This document shows, piece by piece, positions 23,959 through 36,937 of a stretch of 60,000 nucleotides of DNA (the stretch's first letter is position 1; each line of letters opens with the position of its first letter). This DNA is from Nymphaea colorata (lineage: Eukaryota; Streptophyta; Magnoliopsida; Nymphaeales; Nymphaeaceae): NCBI RefSeq assembly GCF_008831285.2, contig NC_045143.1, positions 7,141,503 through 7,201,502 of the forward strand. Reading direction: 5' to 3'. A program made the translations under genes and the position numbers. Below the pieces are notes generated by a model. That model was not told where the DNA came from. It made no database searches and saw only the letters and a list, made by a program, of their open reading frames with translations.

Positions 23959-25736
23959 TTAATGGTCACGGGTATGAAATGATGGTGCCCCTATAAGCAT
24001 CAGTGAGATATTAAGGTTGGCAAGCACTTCAACATTGAAGGGATAGGCTTCAGTTTGGAGATCTGACGAATACGCTTTTGTCGACAGGTGCATGTAAAGC
24101 TCTTCTGTGGGGTGAGACCCATCGTAATAGGCATAGATGCTCCTATCTGGGCATGGTTCTGTTCCTTCAACACATAATGGCCTTATTCCATCGGGATCGG
24201 CGAAGCAGCAACTTCCATTGGTCACCTTTAATCCTAAGATAGCAGGAAAATTTTCTTGGTTAGAAACTTGTTTATATGTAACAGCTCTAGTGCATGATTT
24301 ACCATTTTTACGTACTTTTGGTAGTGTCCAAGTCCAAGTTAAATATATTCAGATAATGTGCTAAACTGCATTGTTTAATGTCCATGCACATGCATGGAAC
24401 AGCATAATTTAAATTGATCATAAACAAGTTAGATTTATATGGTGTTCTGGAATATATTAAATGAACAAAAGATTGCATACCGTAAGTAGTTGGATCATTG
24501 ATTATCTCATTGATGATTCCCGACGTGTTGATGTAGACAAAAGAAAATCCCGGCAAGTCCTCACTTAGATTTTCTAGAGCGGGCCTGAGTGCGTTGTTGA
24601 ACAAAGTGGATCCCTCATTTAGTAAATCCACACATGATCCATTGTTCTGACGTTTAAAAAAAGGAGCACAACCAGCCTGCGGGAGATTAAAGACCACGAA
24701 TTTTCGTGCCCCAAAGTCATATGCTCTCTGTAGAATAGAATAGAAGAAAAAGTAAGATAACAACAGATATAAGGAGACTATATTGGCCGAAGAAATGAGC
24801 AATTTCTCAGTTAATTAAGGTCAAGGTGTGTGGTGGGAACTGTGCCAAATACGTGTTCTCATGAAGTAGGTATGGACTTCATGAACTAAAGCAGCCCGCT
24901 TCAAGCATCTTTTAGGAGAGACAGAGAGAGTACCGTGAGGAGGTTGGTGTAATTTCGAATGAGCAATTCTGTTAGGCTCTGCAAGTCACACTCTGCAGCC
25001 ACGCCTGATGATGTGGTGCAGTTTGCCATGTAATCGCCTCCACCAATGAAGAAAAAGAATATACTCTGAGAGAGATAGGAAGAGAGTGCAAAGCTCCCAT
25101 TCAATTGAGATTTCAGATCCGGTAGTGTTGTTTCCCCAAAGTTCGCAATTTGGTGGCTCAAAGATATGACATGTTGCTGCAAAGAATTTTCACATTTTGT
25201 TAAGGTAGGAAACCTGAACTATGGTGATATATTATCTTAGTTACGTGTTCTTTTCTTCCTAACTAGCATCTCATCTTGTTTGTACGTCTCAAGGAATATA
25301 TTAGCTAGCATGGTACTTCTTTGTAAAAAAGTAAGTTGGCAGCGACTCATCTTTTGCTAGAAACAAAGATTGATCTGCTTACACTTTGGCGAGTAGAATC
25401 AAGGATCCCCGCACCATCAGAGGCATAGTTTACTCCGGCGAGAATGGAGCTTCCTCTGGTTTGAGGGTCGTAGAAAACCGGCAGTAAATGAGGCAACCCC
25501 AGCAACAGTCCCAGTAAGTCAGCCGGGGTTTTTCCATTGGTGCACCTACCTGTAACACCCGATGGGAAATCTACCCCATACGGAAAGTAGTTGCATTTCG
25601 CGGCTGTATCCAAAAAAACGTTGTTCCCAGCTTCAACGATTGAATCCCCGAATACGAACATTGCTTGGACATTGCTTTCAGTAGTCGCTGTGGAGAATAT
25701 GGAGAAAATGAACAAGATCGAGAAGAGAGTCAACAT
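23959..25736 (-). CDS. GDSL esterase/lipase, copy B (372 aa, 4 exons)
   Basis: Same gene as copy A shifted by 8195. Exons from the start: 25383-25736, 24934-25176, 24481-24727, 23959-24233; the reading frame is intact. Ser32, Asp319 and His322 are present and Gly165 again replaces the block III Asn. Residue 282 is Gly, as expected for the YGLKV context of the family, because the last base of exon 3 is G (position 24481 on this strand); this also gives a better donor (ACG|GTATGC) than in copy A. Introns are almost identical to those of A and fully identical in my reading to those of C. Whether B is a separate locus depends on the gap at 20350. Confidence 0.87.
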
Positions 25737-25859
25737 GCTGCTTGGAAGGCAGGCGAAGGAAATTAAGTGGTGGCAGTTCCTTGGGTTTTCCCTGCAACCG
25801 GCTTTCCCTCTTAAAGGTTTATTAAACCTGCCTCTCAACAAACATTCACCTTAGCTCGT

Positions 25860-26540
25860 GACTGATAAGTGGCACTTCAGCTCAAACTGACTGTTTGTTT
25901 GCAAATCAAGGCTGGTGGCCCCACGCTGCGTGTCCTTGTTGGGAGAAAGATACGTGCGCCAGCGCAATAAAGGAAGGGAGTCCATTTTGGTAATTTACTA
26001 AAATTATCTTTTACCAACCTTTTTACTTTTTTTTTTCAATTTCAGTTTTGTCTTTTTTATTTGTTTTTAGATCTGAACTATGAATATTTTAGTCATTGAC
26101 CATACGGCACATGAAAAATAATGCACGAGTGTGACACATATAACCAGGTTAGGTTCTCACTACCTAACGTGGAAACATCTGTTTCCACTCACCGCAAAGT
26201 GAATTAATATCCACTCACTTGAATATATCATGGTAAATATATACATAATGAATATCAATTTGTGGTATTTGTACCTGAATAAATGCGGTAGATGCCATCT
26301 TTGCTTAGCACCCTGTAATCACCTCAAATTTTTTCAAAAGACTTTTACCAAAACACAAAACTTTAATCAAAGTTATATCAAGTCATGTGGGGGACAGTGC
26401 ATAATTCCCTTTCATTGAGCAGAGTTGATTTTTGCCAATGGTAAGAGAGTTTAATTGCATGGCAAACGATTGTTGTGTTGTATGAGTAGACAATGTAATT
26501 GTCAAGCTGCAACTTTTCAAATAAAAAATCTGTCTATGAA
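25860..26540. other. Intergenic, upstream flank of GDSL copy B
   Basis: No gene seen. The switch point between C-like and A-like sequence in copy B lies somewhere from 25940 to 27117. Confidence 0.4.
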
Positions 26541-26690
26541 GCCTCAAAGGGCATAGTACAACCAGGCCATAATATGGTTCACATTCAAAGGGTTCAAGGT
26601 TCAAATACTATTGCAACGTTTTTATATGTTATTCTTGTTGAATGTAAACTGTGGGAAACATGACACTCAAGTGAAGGGTATACTGTAAGT
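26540..26690 (+). mobile_element. SINE-like element in copy B
   Basis: Second copy of the SINE-like piece at 18341, carried by the segmental duplication; box B GGTTCAAATAC near 26600. Confidence 0.55.
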
Positions 26691-26904
26691 TTACCCAAGC
26701 AAGTCAAAACATTGGATGCATAATGGCTTGGCATTTGGGGCTCTACGTAGAAAACAATTTCCTCAAGTAAACAATTTAAAAAAAAAAAAGCCTTTGCATG
26801 AAGTTCTATTAATCTGTTTTTTGAAGCCATGAAAGGTACCAGTTATTGGAAGGAATGCCAGTGGTTTGAATTTGAATCAGTTATACTCTTTACATATCAA
26901 ATAC

Positions 26905-27316
26905 TTTACTGACGTGCACTCATTCCTAGTAGAAATTGGATTTGAATATGAACGAAAAAATTACTCAATCCAAAGTGATCCAAATCCGTTTTAAGTTCAC
27001 AACTGAACCCAAATCAAGACTTTTAAAACTAAACTTAGATGAGCTGCACTGCTATATATTAAGAACCGACTTTCAGAAATTAATGGAAATTAGATGTAAG
27101 ATATTTATTTAAAATTGAATCGGAATTAGAAAGGATATTTATTTAAATTCAGATCTTAATCCGCTGATTGGATGTCATTTTTTAAAATTTTTATCTGATG
27201 CCGATTTCTTAATTGAATGTTAAAATTTTTAGCTATATCTGCTTTTTTTCAAATGGTTTGGTTGGATGTCAGACCCGAATATGAATTTATCGACATTCTT
27301 ATAGTTTGTCCTTCAA
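26905..27316. repeat. Dispersed repeat S in copy B
   Basis: Copy of 18700-19115. The identity of B to C ends inside this repeat, at about 27117. Confidence 0.6.
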
Positions 27317-28550
27317 ACATGTTTATCGACATCCTGATAACTTGTAAGACAAGTGTCGGGAATGCAGTCACTGGTGTCAAGATTTCAATACTGTTGCAAT
27401 GGAGAAACTGTTGAGTGGTTGATAGAATGAGAGAAATAAGGTGAACGAGGGAGAAAGAACAAGAATATTAGGGTAGGAAGGGAGAAAGAACAAGAATATT
27501 ATTGTAATGTGCCAAAGTAGCTACTTGCAATGCAAGTTTGCACTGTGTTGTGATGCTAGGTCAAAGTTTGGTGTTATGTAGTAAAAATAGATTAAATAAA
27601 TGTCACTATCAAACAATGCCTTAACATAGTATTGGACCCATAATGACTAAAAGAGTCCCTAAAAAAAATTATGGTATGTCTACTTTGAGGATATGTTTTG
27701 CCCTAACGAGACTCATTCACTCAACTCACATTGGGGATAACTTGTGAGCCAAATCAGGATGGCCGAGCACACTTTTGAGTGCCCATATATGCACTCAATG
27801 TGAGCAGTTGCACCTAATGTAAGCTTTTCTGCTGTTGAGCATCGATTCAACCAGGTTAAATACTGTGACTAAGACAAGAAAAGGCAGTGGACAAGAAACT
27901 AGAATATTTTAAAATTTAAAAATGCACTAACCTTTCAATTAAGATGAGAAAATTTTGTTATACAAGAAGAAGAGTTCAACGAAGGCCTCAAAGAAAGTCT
28001 CGTTGAGATTGTTAAAATCAGATCCTTACGAGGTAGCACAGATACTTTTTGAGTGTCCCATAAATCTGCTTTAAAATTTGAAGCAGATTCATATAACAAT
28101 AGTTCTAGTGTTTGATGAACCTGTCCCAATTTATAGGACAAATTCTTTACACTCACAAAATGTCTCTGCTGCTAAAAAAAGGGTCTTCAAACTGATCCCA
28201 CTTATTGCCTTCTATAGGCACCATCCAACTGATCTATTATACCCCAATATAACTCGCTAGATTCAAGATAGCCGACCAGCAACTGCTATGTTGCATTTCT
28301 AACCCAACCCAAATACAAGCAGGACTAAAGCTGGTTACCTAAGATGGGTGTCCCCTGTGCACTAAAAAATGATGCACTACAATGAGAATGACCAAAGTAC
28401 CCCTATTAAATAATAATAATAATAATAAACTTTTTTAAAAGAGTAAAAAAGAATTTTAAAAGGTGAAAAAATCTAAAATGTCCACTTCCTTTAATAAAAA
28501 CTACAAAAATACCCGCCTCTTAATTAGAATTTGTATTTCAATATGAACAA
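27317..28550. other. Intergenic right part of copy B
   Basis: No gene seen; equals 19116-20349 of copy A except for homopolymer and (AAT)n lengths. Confidence 0.45.
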
Positions 28551-28560
28551 AAAAAAAATT

Positions 28561-28925
28561 AGTCTACACCACATCGGAATCCAAATCGATACTTTTTTTA
28601 AATACACAATGGAATCTGAATCAAGACTTTTAAACTGAACTCGACCAGCATTACAGTATATCAAGAACCGACTTTCAAAAATGAGAGGAAATTAAATATA
28701 AGGTAATTTATTTAAAACTGAATGTGAATCGGAATTTGACCGCTTTATCTTAAATCGGATCCTAATCTGCATCTGATCGAATGTCATTTCTTAAATTTGA
28801 ATCAGATACCAATTTCTTAATTGGATATTATTAAATTTTTATCTATATCTGATTTTTTTTTTAAATGGTTCCATCTTAGATCCGATCAGAATCTGAATTT
28901 ATCGACAACCTTGCAGTTTGTCAAA
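28561..28925. repeat. Dispersed repeat S, diverged copy
   Basis: Aligns to 26905-27316 with many substitutions, in the same orientation and about 1.6 kb downstream of it. It predates the segmental duplication. Confidence 0.6.
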
Positions 28926-28944
28926 CATTTTTCTTCAAAATATG

Positions 28945-29075
28945 TGCATGCTTCTATTGTTTCCTCAAAGTATCAAAATTATTTTCTAACAAGTGGATTT
29001 ATAATTTCAAATAATGTAGAAAACACATCCATAACGTTTGAATGTTTTAGCCAAACTTTTGAGTTTCTATAAAAT
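28945..29075. repeat. Dispersed repeat shared with 1018-1150
   Basis: Shares TTGTTTCCTCAAAGTATCAA and the following 100 bp with the left end of the window, same orientation. Nature unknown. Confidence 0.55.
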
Positions 29076-29310
29076 GCGTAACTAAATACATTTGAACCTG
29101 TTACCAAAATGCCCTCAATACATACTTAATAATATAAGAGATCGTGGGCCAAAACATAGAGTAAAATAATCTGCCTATTTTGTGTTGGTAGAGAAATTGA
29201 TCAATTGAAAGAGTCAACCTTCATTTGGTGAAGAGAGTTTTGACGATCGAATTCATTTGCCGCTTTGTTGAGTTGCTGTGAAGCAGGGAAAAAGAAAAGG
29301 TATTATAGGT

Positions 29311-29643
29311 AAGGCTGCACAATGAGTCGAGTCAACTTGAACTTGCTTGGTTAAGCTCCAGCTTAATTAAAAACTCAAGCTTATAAACTAATCGTTTTCG
29401 AGTTACAGACTCAATTAAACTTGAGTAAGCTCATATAATCTTTGTCATCTTTTTCTTTTTTGTAATTTCAAAAATTAAAACCAAGAAAAGTGGTTAAGTC
29501 AAATGAGGAGTTGGCAAACAAGCTTAATCCAGTCAAGCTCAAGGTAATTGGCATCGAGCTATTCTTATATAGCTTGAATCAAAATCAAGCCAAGCAATAT
29601 GTGGGTCGAGTCCGAGTTGAGCTGACCCTCATATACAGCCCTA
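29311..29643. mobile_element. MITE-like element with imperfect inverted ends
   Basis: The left end (AGGCTGCACAATGAGTCGAG) and the right end read inward (AGGGCTGTATATGAGGGTCA) are imperfect inverted repeats, and both are followed by sequence rich in CTCAAGCTT-like words, as in common plant non-autonomous elements. Flanks TATTATAG and AATTATAC could be a worn 8-bp duplication. No protein is encoded; the 69-codon frame at 29490 is incidental. Confidence 0.45.
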
Positions 29644-29799
29644 ATTATACGACATCGAGGAAACAGATTAAAAAAAATGGAAGAGCCATTACTAATTAGG
29701 TGTCAATACCTATTCATTCATGTCGTAATCGTAAGTGTAATGTCTTTTTCAAAAATTGCACACGGTTTATGGTGTAATATTGTTATTGCAGGTTTAGAA

Positions 29800-31327
29800 G
29801 GTGAGTGTTATGGTTTCACATGTTAGAAAGGTGGTAGAAGATGTGCACTGATTGATGATTTTGCTTGGTTCTGGAGATGAGAAATGAAGACATCAACAAC
29901 TGGAGTTCTAGCAGCTTTAAAGTCTAGACCAGTGTATTATTTTGCTATGTTGCTGTAAATCAAATGACAATTCTAGTCCAGATAATTGGCTTTTCTTCCC
30001 TATATTATCATGGATGTTAAACACAAAATAGTCGCTGCATTAACTTCCATTATAATGATAAACCCTCATCATCATTTCACATTGGCTACTTGCACACCTT
30101 GTCCCTCAACTATTTTTGGGTTCTTACAATTTATCAGTGCCATTCAGTTGCTACATGAATCTAATTATGACTTAGGAGTCAATGTTAAGGTTCTTGTTAG
30201 CTAGCATCAAATCATTTTTATTTTTTCTATGCACGGAATATTGGATCACTTCATATGATATTGCACATTTGAAATAGTACTTGTATCATCCCCTAGTAGT
30301 GAAAATCGAATGGCTATGAAGACGCTCAATTTTTATCTGTTGACGGTTCCAATAATGAAAAGCGCATCTACATTAATGGAGTGTTCTGATATCATCGTTT
30401 CACTATCAGAATTAATTGGCTGAAACAAACGGTTAAAATAAATGAAAAAGGAATTAAGTTAAGAAAAATAAATTCGATATCCCAACGTGGGCCCGAACAC
30501 CCGATGCCGGGTTATAAGTCCATATGCATGGCATATGTAATTTGCACGGCATGTTCTTTCTTCATTTTCGTTTGTATCGGTTGCTTTAAATATGAATAAC
30601 ATGCAAATGGATCTGTTAAGAATAGTGCCTTTATAGTAACAAGAAAGGCCAGCAAAAGTGAATAAAAGTATGTATACTTCACAGGCAGGTATTCTTCCAT
30701 GATTGCAGTATGAATTAGTACCTAAAAGGGGTTGTCTAGCATTAGAAGCATCTACTCTAAAATTGGGATAGATTCATCAAAACACTTGAACAAGTGTCAC
30801 ATGAATGGACCTTAATTTTGAGTTGGATTCGTGAAACACTTAGATGTTGTCCTTAACGCCAAACAGCCCCATAGTGTAACTTTCTTTTGGGGTGAACCGG
30901 ACCTCTGGTCCCAGTAGACATGTAGCTCAAAGATGTTGGCTCTATTCAATCTTTTGCAGGTTATGCATTTTTCATCATTGTTTTAATAATTTTTACAAGA
31001 TTATTTCCATTATCGAAGGGCTCCTGTTCTGATACCATGTAAATATTTGTGAAAGCAGTGAAAAGGTAGAATTACATGCCCCTTCCTTGTGTACTACAAG
31101 GTTCTGAGATAATTTTTCCTATTTGTCACAAAATATTTCACATGATGCTTCACTATCTGTTCCATAATTGCGAACACCATATTCAAGCATTCTGTGTAAT
31201 GTTTGGTGATGTACACAATTTCAGGTAAACTCGCCATACAGAGGTTAGACATAAGGATCTCCATGATGTCCTTGCTGCAAATATATCCAAGGACTTTCTT
31301 TCAATACAAAGAGCCTCCCCTGCATTG
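29800..31327. repeat. Segmental copy D, left part (decayed)
   Basis: Colinear with 21632-23765 of copy B but clearly more diverged and with indels. It keeps the 24 bp near 31222-31249 that copies B and C have lost and copy A retains. It contains a remnant primer site on the minus strand near 31032. It is cut at 31327 by a copia insertion and resumes at 36467. Confidence 0.8.
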
Positions 31328-31774
31328 TGATCAGAGTAAATCAGCACAAGCCGTAAAATCAGTAGGAGACGTTAAAGATAAAAACATTCCAGCAATTACA
31401 TTCCTTGATAAGAGTTAATCAGTTGGGGACGTTAATGATAAGAACGTCTCAACAAGACGTGCTGGAAATTAAGGAAATTGTTGGAGACGTTAAGGAAGAT
31501 GATATTAAAAATAAGAACGTTTCAGCAAGATGTGATTTTAGGAATGTGCTGGAAATTAAGAAAATCATTGAAGATGTTGATAACGTTGAAATTACTGAAC
31601 TCACTTAAAGAGAGATATGGCAGTTTTTCCTTCATTCCACAAATTGTGGATCTTGTAAACATTTTTTGTATATGTACTTGTAACAATTCATTGTAAAACA
31701 AAAAGTGAGAAAATTAAATTGTAAAACATAAAGTGAGAAAATTAAACATTATCCTTCAGTTATCATTTTTCTCA
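31328..31774 (+). repeat. Copia 1 5' LTR (447 bp)
   Basis: Begins TGATCAGAG and ends TTTTTCTCA. The U3 part is built of degenerate repeated modules around GTTAAAGATAAAAAC. A private tandem duplication of about 28 bp lies at 31690-31745. The primer site TGGTATCAGAGC starts at 31775 with no spacer. Confidence 0.88.
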
Positions 31775-31792
31775 TGGTATCAGAGCGCTACG
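31775..31792 (+). promoter_or_regulatory. Copia 1 primer-binding site
   Basis: TGGTATCAGAGCGCTACG directly after the 5' LTR; its first 12 bases are the standard plant copia site complementary to initiator tRNA-Met. Confidence 0.85.
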
Positions 31793-31849
31793 ATTCTATG
31801 GTCTCACAAAGCTCACAGGCTACCTCAATCAAATACCCATATCCTTTCA

Positions 31850-34800
31850 ACCTGAACGTCGCCAATTTTGTTTCCATCAAATTGACCCAATCTAATTTTC
31901 TCTTATGGCAGATGCAGGTGCTAGGATTAATCTAAAGTCAGGATATGTCGGGTTTTATCAATGGAAAAACTTCCATGCCTGATAGATATCTTCCTAGCAA
32001 CAGTTATAATGGAGGGAATATTACTGCAGCTGAACAGAGCTTGAATCCAGACTTCAATGCCTGGCAAAGATCAGATCGGCTGCTGCATGGATGGTTTACA
32101 TGAATCCTATCAGAAGAAATATTGGGGCTAGTAGCCGGGCTGAAAACCTCCAAACAGGTATGGGATACTTTAAATCGAATATTTGCTTATGAGTCACTGG
32201 AGTGAGAAATGCTCCTTATGCAAAGGCTTCAGATGCATCAGAAAGGCAATCTAAGTATTGATGAATACACCCAAAAATTCAAAATTATATGTTACGAACT
32301 TGTTGTCATTGGAAAACCCAGTTTCAGATCAATCTAAAGTGCTTTGGTTATTGACTGCTCTCATACCAGAATATGAGTCTTTTAGAATGACTTATATGCA
32401 TCCTCCAACTCCACCATACTTGGAAGTCATTGTCTTGCTTGAAAGTCATGAGACAGTAAGAAATATGTACATAGATATTTCAGGCACTCAGGTGGCTTTT
32501 ATGAATCAGCGTGTTCAAAATCTGAGCTATAAGGGACATAAAAATCAGACGCTCAATTCTAAGGGACGAGAGTTTCGCTAGGCCATCCAAGGTACTTATT
32601 TTAACAGCAACAAAATAGAAAATCATAATCAGTCAGATGCCTCCCAAAAGGGAGCCGTTTGCCAAATTTGCAACAAGAGAAACCATTCTCCACTTAATTG
32701 CTGGCATCGCTTTAATCAAACGTACCAGCCCAAACAAGTTCCTCAAGCACTAGCTGCAATGAAGATTGCGGATGGTCAGGATCAACAACGGTTCTCGGAT
32801 ACTGGAGCATCTGCCCTCATCACATCAGACGCAGGTAATCTCAATGTCTCAACTAAATATTATGGATCAGAAAAGATAATGGTAAGCATTGGTCAAAAAC
32901 TTGACATCACACATGTGGGCAATGCTATTGTTAACGATGGGAAAAAATTTATTCCTCTCTCAAGAATGTTTTAGTGGTTTCAGAAATTAAAAAGAATTTA
33001 ATTTCAGTTAGTCAATTAATAGCAGACATGTCATGTATTTTTGAATTTTCTGCTAATGGTTTTCTTATAAAGGACAAGAGGAATCGGCAGATTGTGGCAT
33101 CTGGAACTAGACATGATGGACTTTACATGCTGAAAAATGTAAGAGCAGCATCACAAATTCAAGGAGATCACAATGCTTTTTTCTCAGTCAGATTTGATGG
33201 GGCAAATAAGGAAGTGTTGCATCATTGCCTTGGTCACATCAACCAGCAAGTAGTAGAGTTTCTGGTCAACAAAAAGGGCATTAGAGTTCATGGCCCATCT
33301 CATAGCAGAATTTTATGTTTCGACTGTCAATTAGCTAAGTCATGTTGTATTCCATAACTTTCTATTGAAAAACATTGTGACAAATTCCTTGGTCGTGTGC
33401 ACTGTGATCTATGGGGACCCGCTTCAATGATCGGATCTCAACAATATAAGTATTACGCCATTTTCGTTGAAGAATCCACTCATTTCATTTGGTCTTATCC
33501 AAGGTGCTTCAAGTCAGAATTTTGTGAGATTTTTAAAATTTTTCACAAGTTTGTAGAAAATCAATTTGGGAAAAGAATCAAAAATTTTCAAACCGATGAA
33601 AGTGATGAATTTATTAGTAACATTCTTGCTTCATACTTGCTAGAATATGGTATCCAACACTTAAAAGAACGTCCTAAAACTCCTCCTCAGAATGGAATGG
33701 TTGAACGGAGACATCGAACTATAGTTGAACTTGGACTTGCTATGATGTTTCATGCATGCCAATGAAATTTTGGGTTGAAGCGTTTTCTACAACTGTGTGC
33801 TTAATCAATCGGCTGCCCACACCTACTCTTAAAATGAAAAGTCCATTTCAGCTTGTATTCAAGAATGATCCAGATTATGGTTGCATGAGTGTCTTTGGAA
33901 GCCGCTGTTTTCCTATCTTCGAGATAATGCCAAGATCAAGTTGGAGCCTAGATCTTTACCCTGTGTTTTTGTAGAGTATAGCTCGTTTATAGCCACCAAC
34001 GAATCAGATTATTATATCCAGAATGTTGTTTTTGATGAAAATATATTTCATTTCCAAGAATCTGGGAATTTATTTACAACAATATTTTTCAAGAAGGCGT
34101 CACCTACAAGGAGTGGCTTGATGACAACCAGTCATTTGAGGAAGTTTCTAAGTCTGGCTTTAAGGATGAACTTGAAAATGGATCCATTAGAAGTCGTTGT
34201 CACAATGACAACCATGAATCGTCTTCAAGTAGAAATCTCCCATTTGCTACGGGCGCTAACACTTCTCATGTTACAGATGCTAGCGGTTCTCAAGAGGTCA
34301 TCGAGCCATCTCTCACTCATTTCATGCCTCGTTCTCAACCTGGTCCGCAGTTGCCAACTCCTATCAATTCACATTCCATGATCACAAGGGCAAAAGATGG
34401 GATAGTCAAACCAAATCCAAAGTACTTTCTTGTTCTCTCGGTTCCTTTGGAACCTAAAACAGTCAAAGAGGCATTCAAACATCCAGGATGGGTAAAAGCC
34501 ATGGATGAAGAAATAGATGCATTGATTTTGTGCAAAACATGGACTCTAATACGCCGAACTGCAGATGTGAATGTCATTTCCACCAGATGGGTTTTCAAGA
34601 TGAAGCTGAAAAGTGATGGAACTTTGGATTGTCTAAAAGCTAGTCTAGTGGCTCGTGGGTTCAACCAAATTCCTGGAATTGACTTTATGGAAACTTTCTC
34701 ACCAATCATCAAACCTGCCACCAATTGCATTGTGTTAACTATCACCTTATCTCGAAATTGGGATATTAGGAACTCGATATCAAAAACACATTGCTACATG

Positions 34801-35980
34801 GAGAACTACAAGAGACTATTTATGTAGAACAACCACAAGGATTTGAAGATCTTACCAAACCAGATCATGTATGCCGGCTTCATGAAGCTCTCTACAAACT
34901 TCGGCAAGCTCCAAGGGCATGGTATGATAGGTTTGGATTTTTTCTACTCGCCAAAGGTTTTTTTAGCAGCATCTCAGATTCATCTCTCTATATCTGCCAT
35001 AACAAAAAGGGAACCATCATTTTGTTATTATATGTGGATGACATAATCTTGACCAGCAACAACACTCATTTCATTCAAGAATTTATTACTGAACTTAACC
35101 ACGAGTTTTTGATGAAGGATTTGGGAAGTTTACATCACTTTCTTGGTATTGAGGTTCTCAAAACATCTTGAGGACTCTTTCTCAATCAAAAGAAATATGC
35201 ATACAGTCTCTTAGATCGTGCTGATCTAACAGCCTGTAAACCAGTTGTAACTTCTCTAGTTCAGAATTTTCGGCCACCTCCTGAAGATCCACCATTTGTT
35301 AATCCTACACTCTATCGCACCTTGGTAGGTGGGCTTTAATATCTCACGTTTACACGTCATGACATCACATATAGTGTGAACTACGTCAGCCAATATATTC
35401 AGCAACCTACTCAAAGTCAACTTATGCTTGTTAAAAGAATACTTTGATATATTCATGGGACCATGGAACTCGGTTGTCTACTCTCACCTCAATCAATTTT
35501 TCGATTCCCTGCTTAATCTGATTCATATTTGGCTGGGTGTCAAGAGACACGATGATCCACAACTGGTTTGTGCACATTCATTGGCACAAATGCTATTTCT
35601 TGGACAGCTAAAAAACAACCAACGGTAGCTCGATCTACAACTGAAGCAGAATATAGATCGATGGCCTCTACAGCAACGGAGTTAACATGGCTTTCTTTCA
35701 TACTCAAAGATATCGACATCCATATAACGGATCCCCCGTAGCTATACTGTGAGAATATGTCTGACTTGCAAGTTAGTATTAAACCAGTGTTTCACTCACG
35801 AACGAAACATGTTGCCATCGATTATCTTTCTTATGAACGAAGGTGGTGTTGGGGACCTTAGTTACTCAATATGTTCCTTCTTCTCTACAGGTTGTCGATA
35901 TCTTTACAAAAGCCTTATCTTGATCTGCCACCAAAAATCTTCGATGCAAACTGGGTGTCGTTCACCCACCACCCAGTTTG
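31850..35980 (+). pseudogene. Copia 1 gag-pol, broken
   Basis: Once a single polyprotein for particle, protease, integrase and reverse transcriptase. Visible in order: gag parts (about 31900-32580), a CCHC knuckle (CQICNKRNHSPLNC near 32660), protease with DTGA retained (near 32800), integrase start with LGHINQQ (near 33225), CDLWGP and NGMVERRH (33690), RT with YVDDII (near 35030) and RNase H ending at about 35960. It is interrupted by stops and frameshifts, for example at 32579-32581, 33355-33357, near 33760, near 34770 and at 35169-35171. Not functional; clade not assigned. Confidence 0.85.
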
Positions 35981-35988
35981 AGGGGGCA

Positions 35989-36466
35989 TGATAAGAGTAA
36001 ATCAGCAGGAGATGTAAAATCAGCAGGCGACGTTAAAGATAAAAACATCTCAGCAATCACATTCCTTGATAAGAGTAAATCAGTTGGAGATGTTAAAGAT
36101 ATGAACATCTCAGCAAGATGTGATTTTAGGAACGAGATTGCTCGAGACATTAAGGATGGTGATAGCAAAGAAAAGAATGTGTTGGAAATTAAGGAAATTG
36201 CTGGAGACGTTAAGGATGGTGATATTAATAATAAGAATGTTTTAGCAAGATGTGATTTTAGGAATGTGCTGGAAATTAAGAAAATCATTGAAGAAGCTGA
36301 TAACACTGAAATTACTGAAATCACTTAAAGAGAGATACGGCAGTTTTTCCTTCATTCCACAAATCATGGATCTCGTAAATAATTTCTGTATATATACTTG
36401 TGACAATTCATTGTAAAACAAAAAGTGAGAAAATTAAACATCATCCTTCAGCTATCATTTTTCTCA
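35989..36466 (+). repeat. Copia 1 3' LTR (478 bp)
   Basis: Begins TGATAAGAG, ends TTTTTCTCA, followed by the duplication CATTG. It contains an open frame (35978-36328) made of repeated modules (GDVKDKNIS-like), and a TATA-like stretch (GTATATATAC) near 36388. The 5' LTR has the same modules with several lost. Confidence 0.88.
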
Positions 36467-36593
36467 CATTGTTCATCCAAAAAAAAAAAGACAATTATGA
36501 TGCAACTACTTTTCTGTATCATGGATCGTTGAAATAAGCAAGAACACTATTTTTACTTACAATACCATTTGCGAGTATTTCAACATTGAAACT
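36467..36593. repeat. Segmental copy D, continuation between two copia elements
   Basis: Starts with the second CATTG and continues the copy D alignment (like 23772-23815), then after a large deletion reaches GAGTATTTCAACATTGAA, which matches the last exon of the GDSL gene (24021-24040). The next copia element begins at once, so only a tip of a fourth GDSL gene survives here. Confidence 0.65.
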
Positions 36594-36883
36594 TGTTGAA
36601 ACGGTTCTTCAGGAGGCTCATTATGGCAACGCTTCATGGTATTTCCATGATTAGTTGGATAGTGTTACCTATATTAAAAGTTGCCCACCATGGATTGCCG
36701 ATAATTTTTCTTTCCATGATTTATTGCCTTGTAATTGTTGTATTCACTCACATTAAATAGTGATTGTAAAGTGAAACAACATATGAGAGAAATATACGAG
36801 CTCTCCCTTTTTTCCTGTGGATGTAGGCATACATGCCGAACCACGTATATTTTGTGCTTTCTCATTCTTCTCTCTAATCTTTT
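36594..36883 (+). repeat. Copia 2 5' LTR (290 bp)
   Basis: Begins TGTTGAAACGG and ends TAATCTTT, followed directly by the primer site TGGTATCAGAGC at 36884-36895. Pairs with 46677-46973. Confidence 0.85.
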
Positions 36884-36937
36884 TGGTATCAGAGCCAGAT
36901 ATCGTGTGATATTGAAGGTTCCTCTCATCAGTTTATC

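Larger units (their letters stand above)
20450..28550. repeat. Segmental duplication copy B (hybrid of C-type left and A-type right)
   Basis: From 20450 to about 27117 it matches copy C at 50281-56947 with a constant offset (29831, then 29830) and only two homopolymer length differences that I could find. From about 27118 to 28550 it matches copy A (18915-20349) while C differs by roughly 5 percent. The region 25940-27117 is the same in all three, so the switch lies there. Confidence 0.88.
31328..36466 (+). mobile_element. Ty1/copia element 1, full length, degenerate (5139 bp)
   Basis: LTRs start TG and end CA, and the element is flanked by the 5-bp duplication CATTG (31323-31327 and 36467-36471). 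A primer site complementary to the initiator tRNA-Met 3' end, as in many plant copia elements, follows the 5' LTR, and a polypurine tract (GAGGGGGCA) precedes the 3' LTR. The domain order gag, protease, integrase, RT, RNase H is copia type. It is inserted in segmental copy D. The LTRs differ substantially, so the insertion is not recent. Confidence 0.9.
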
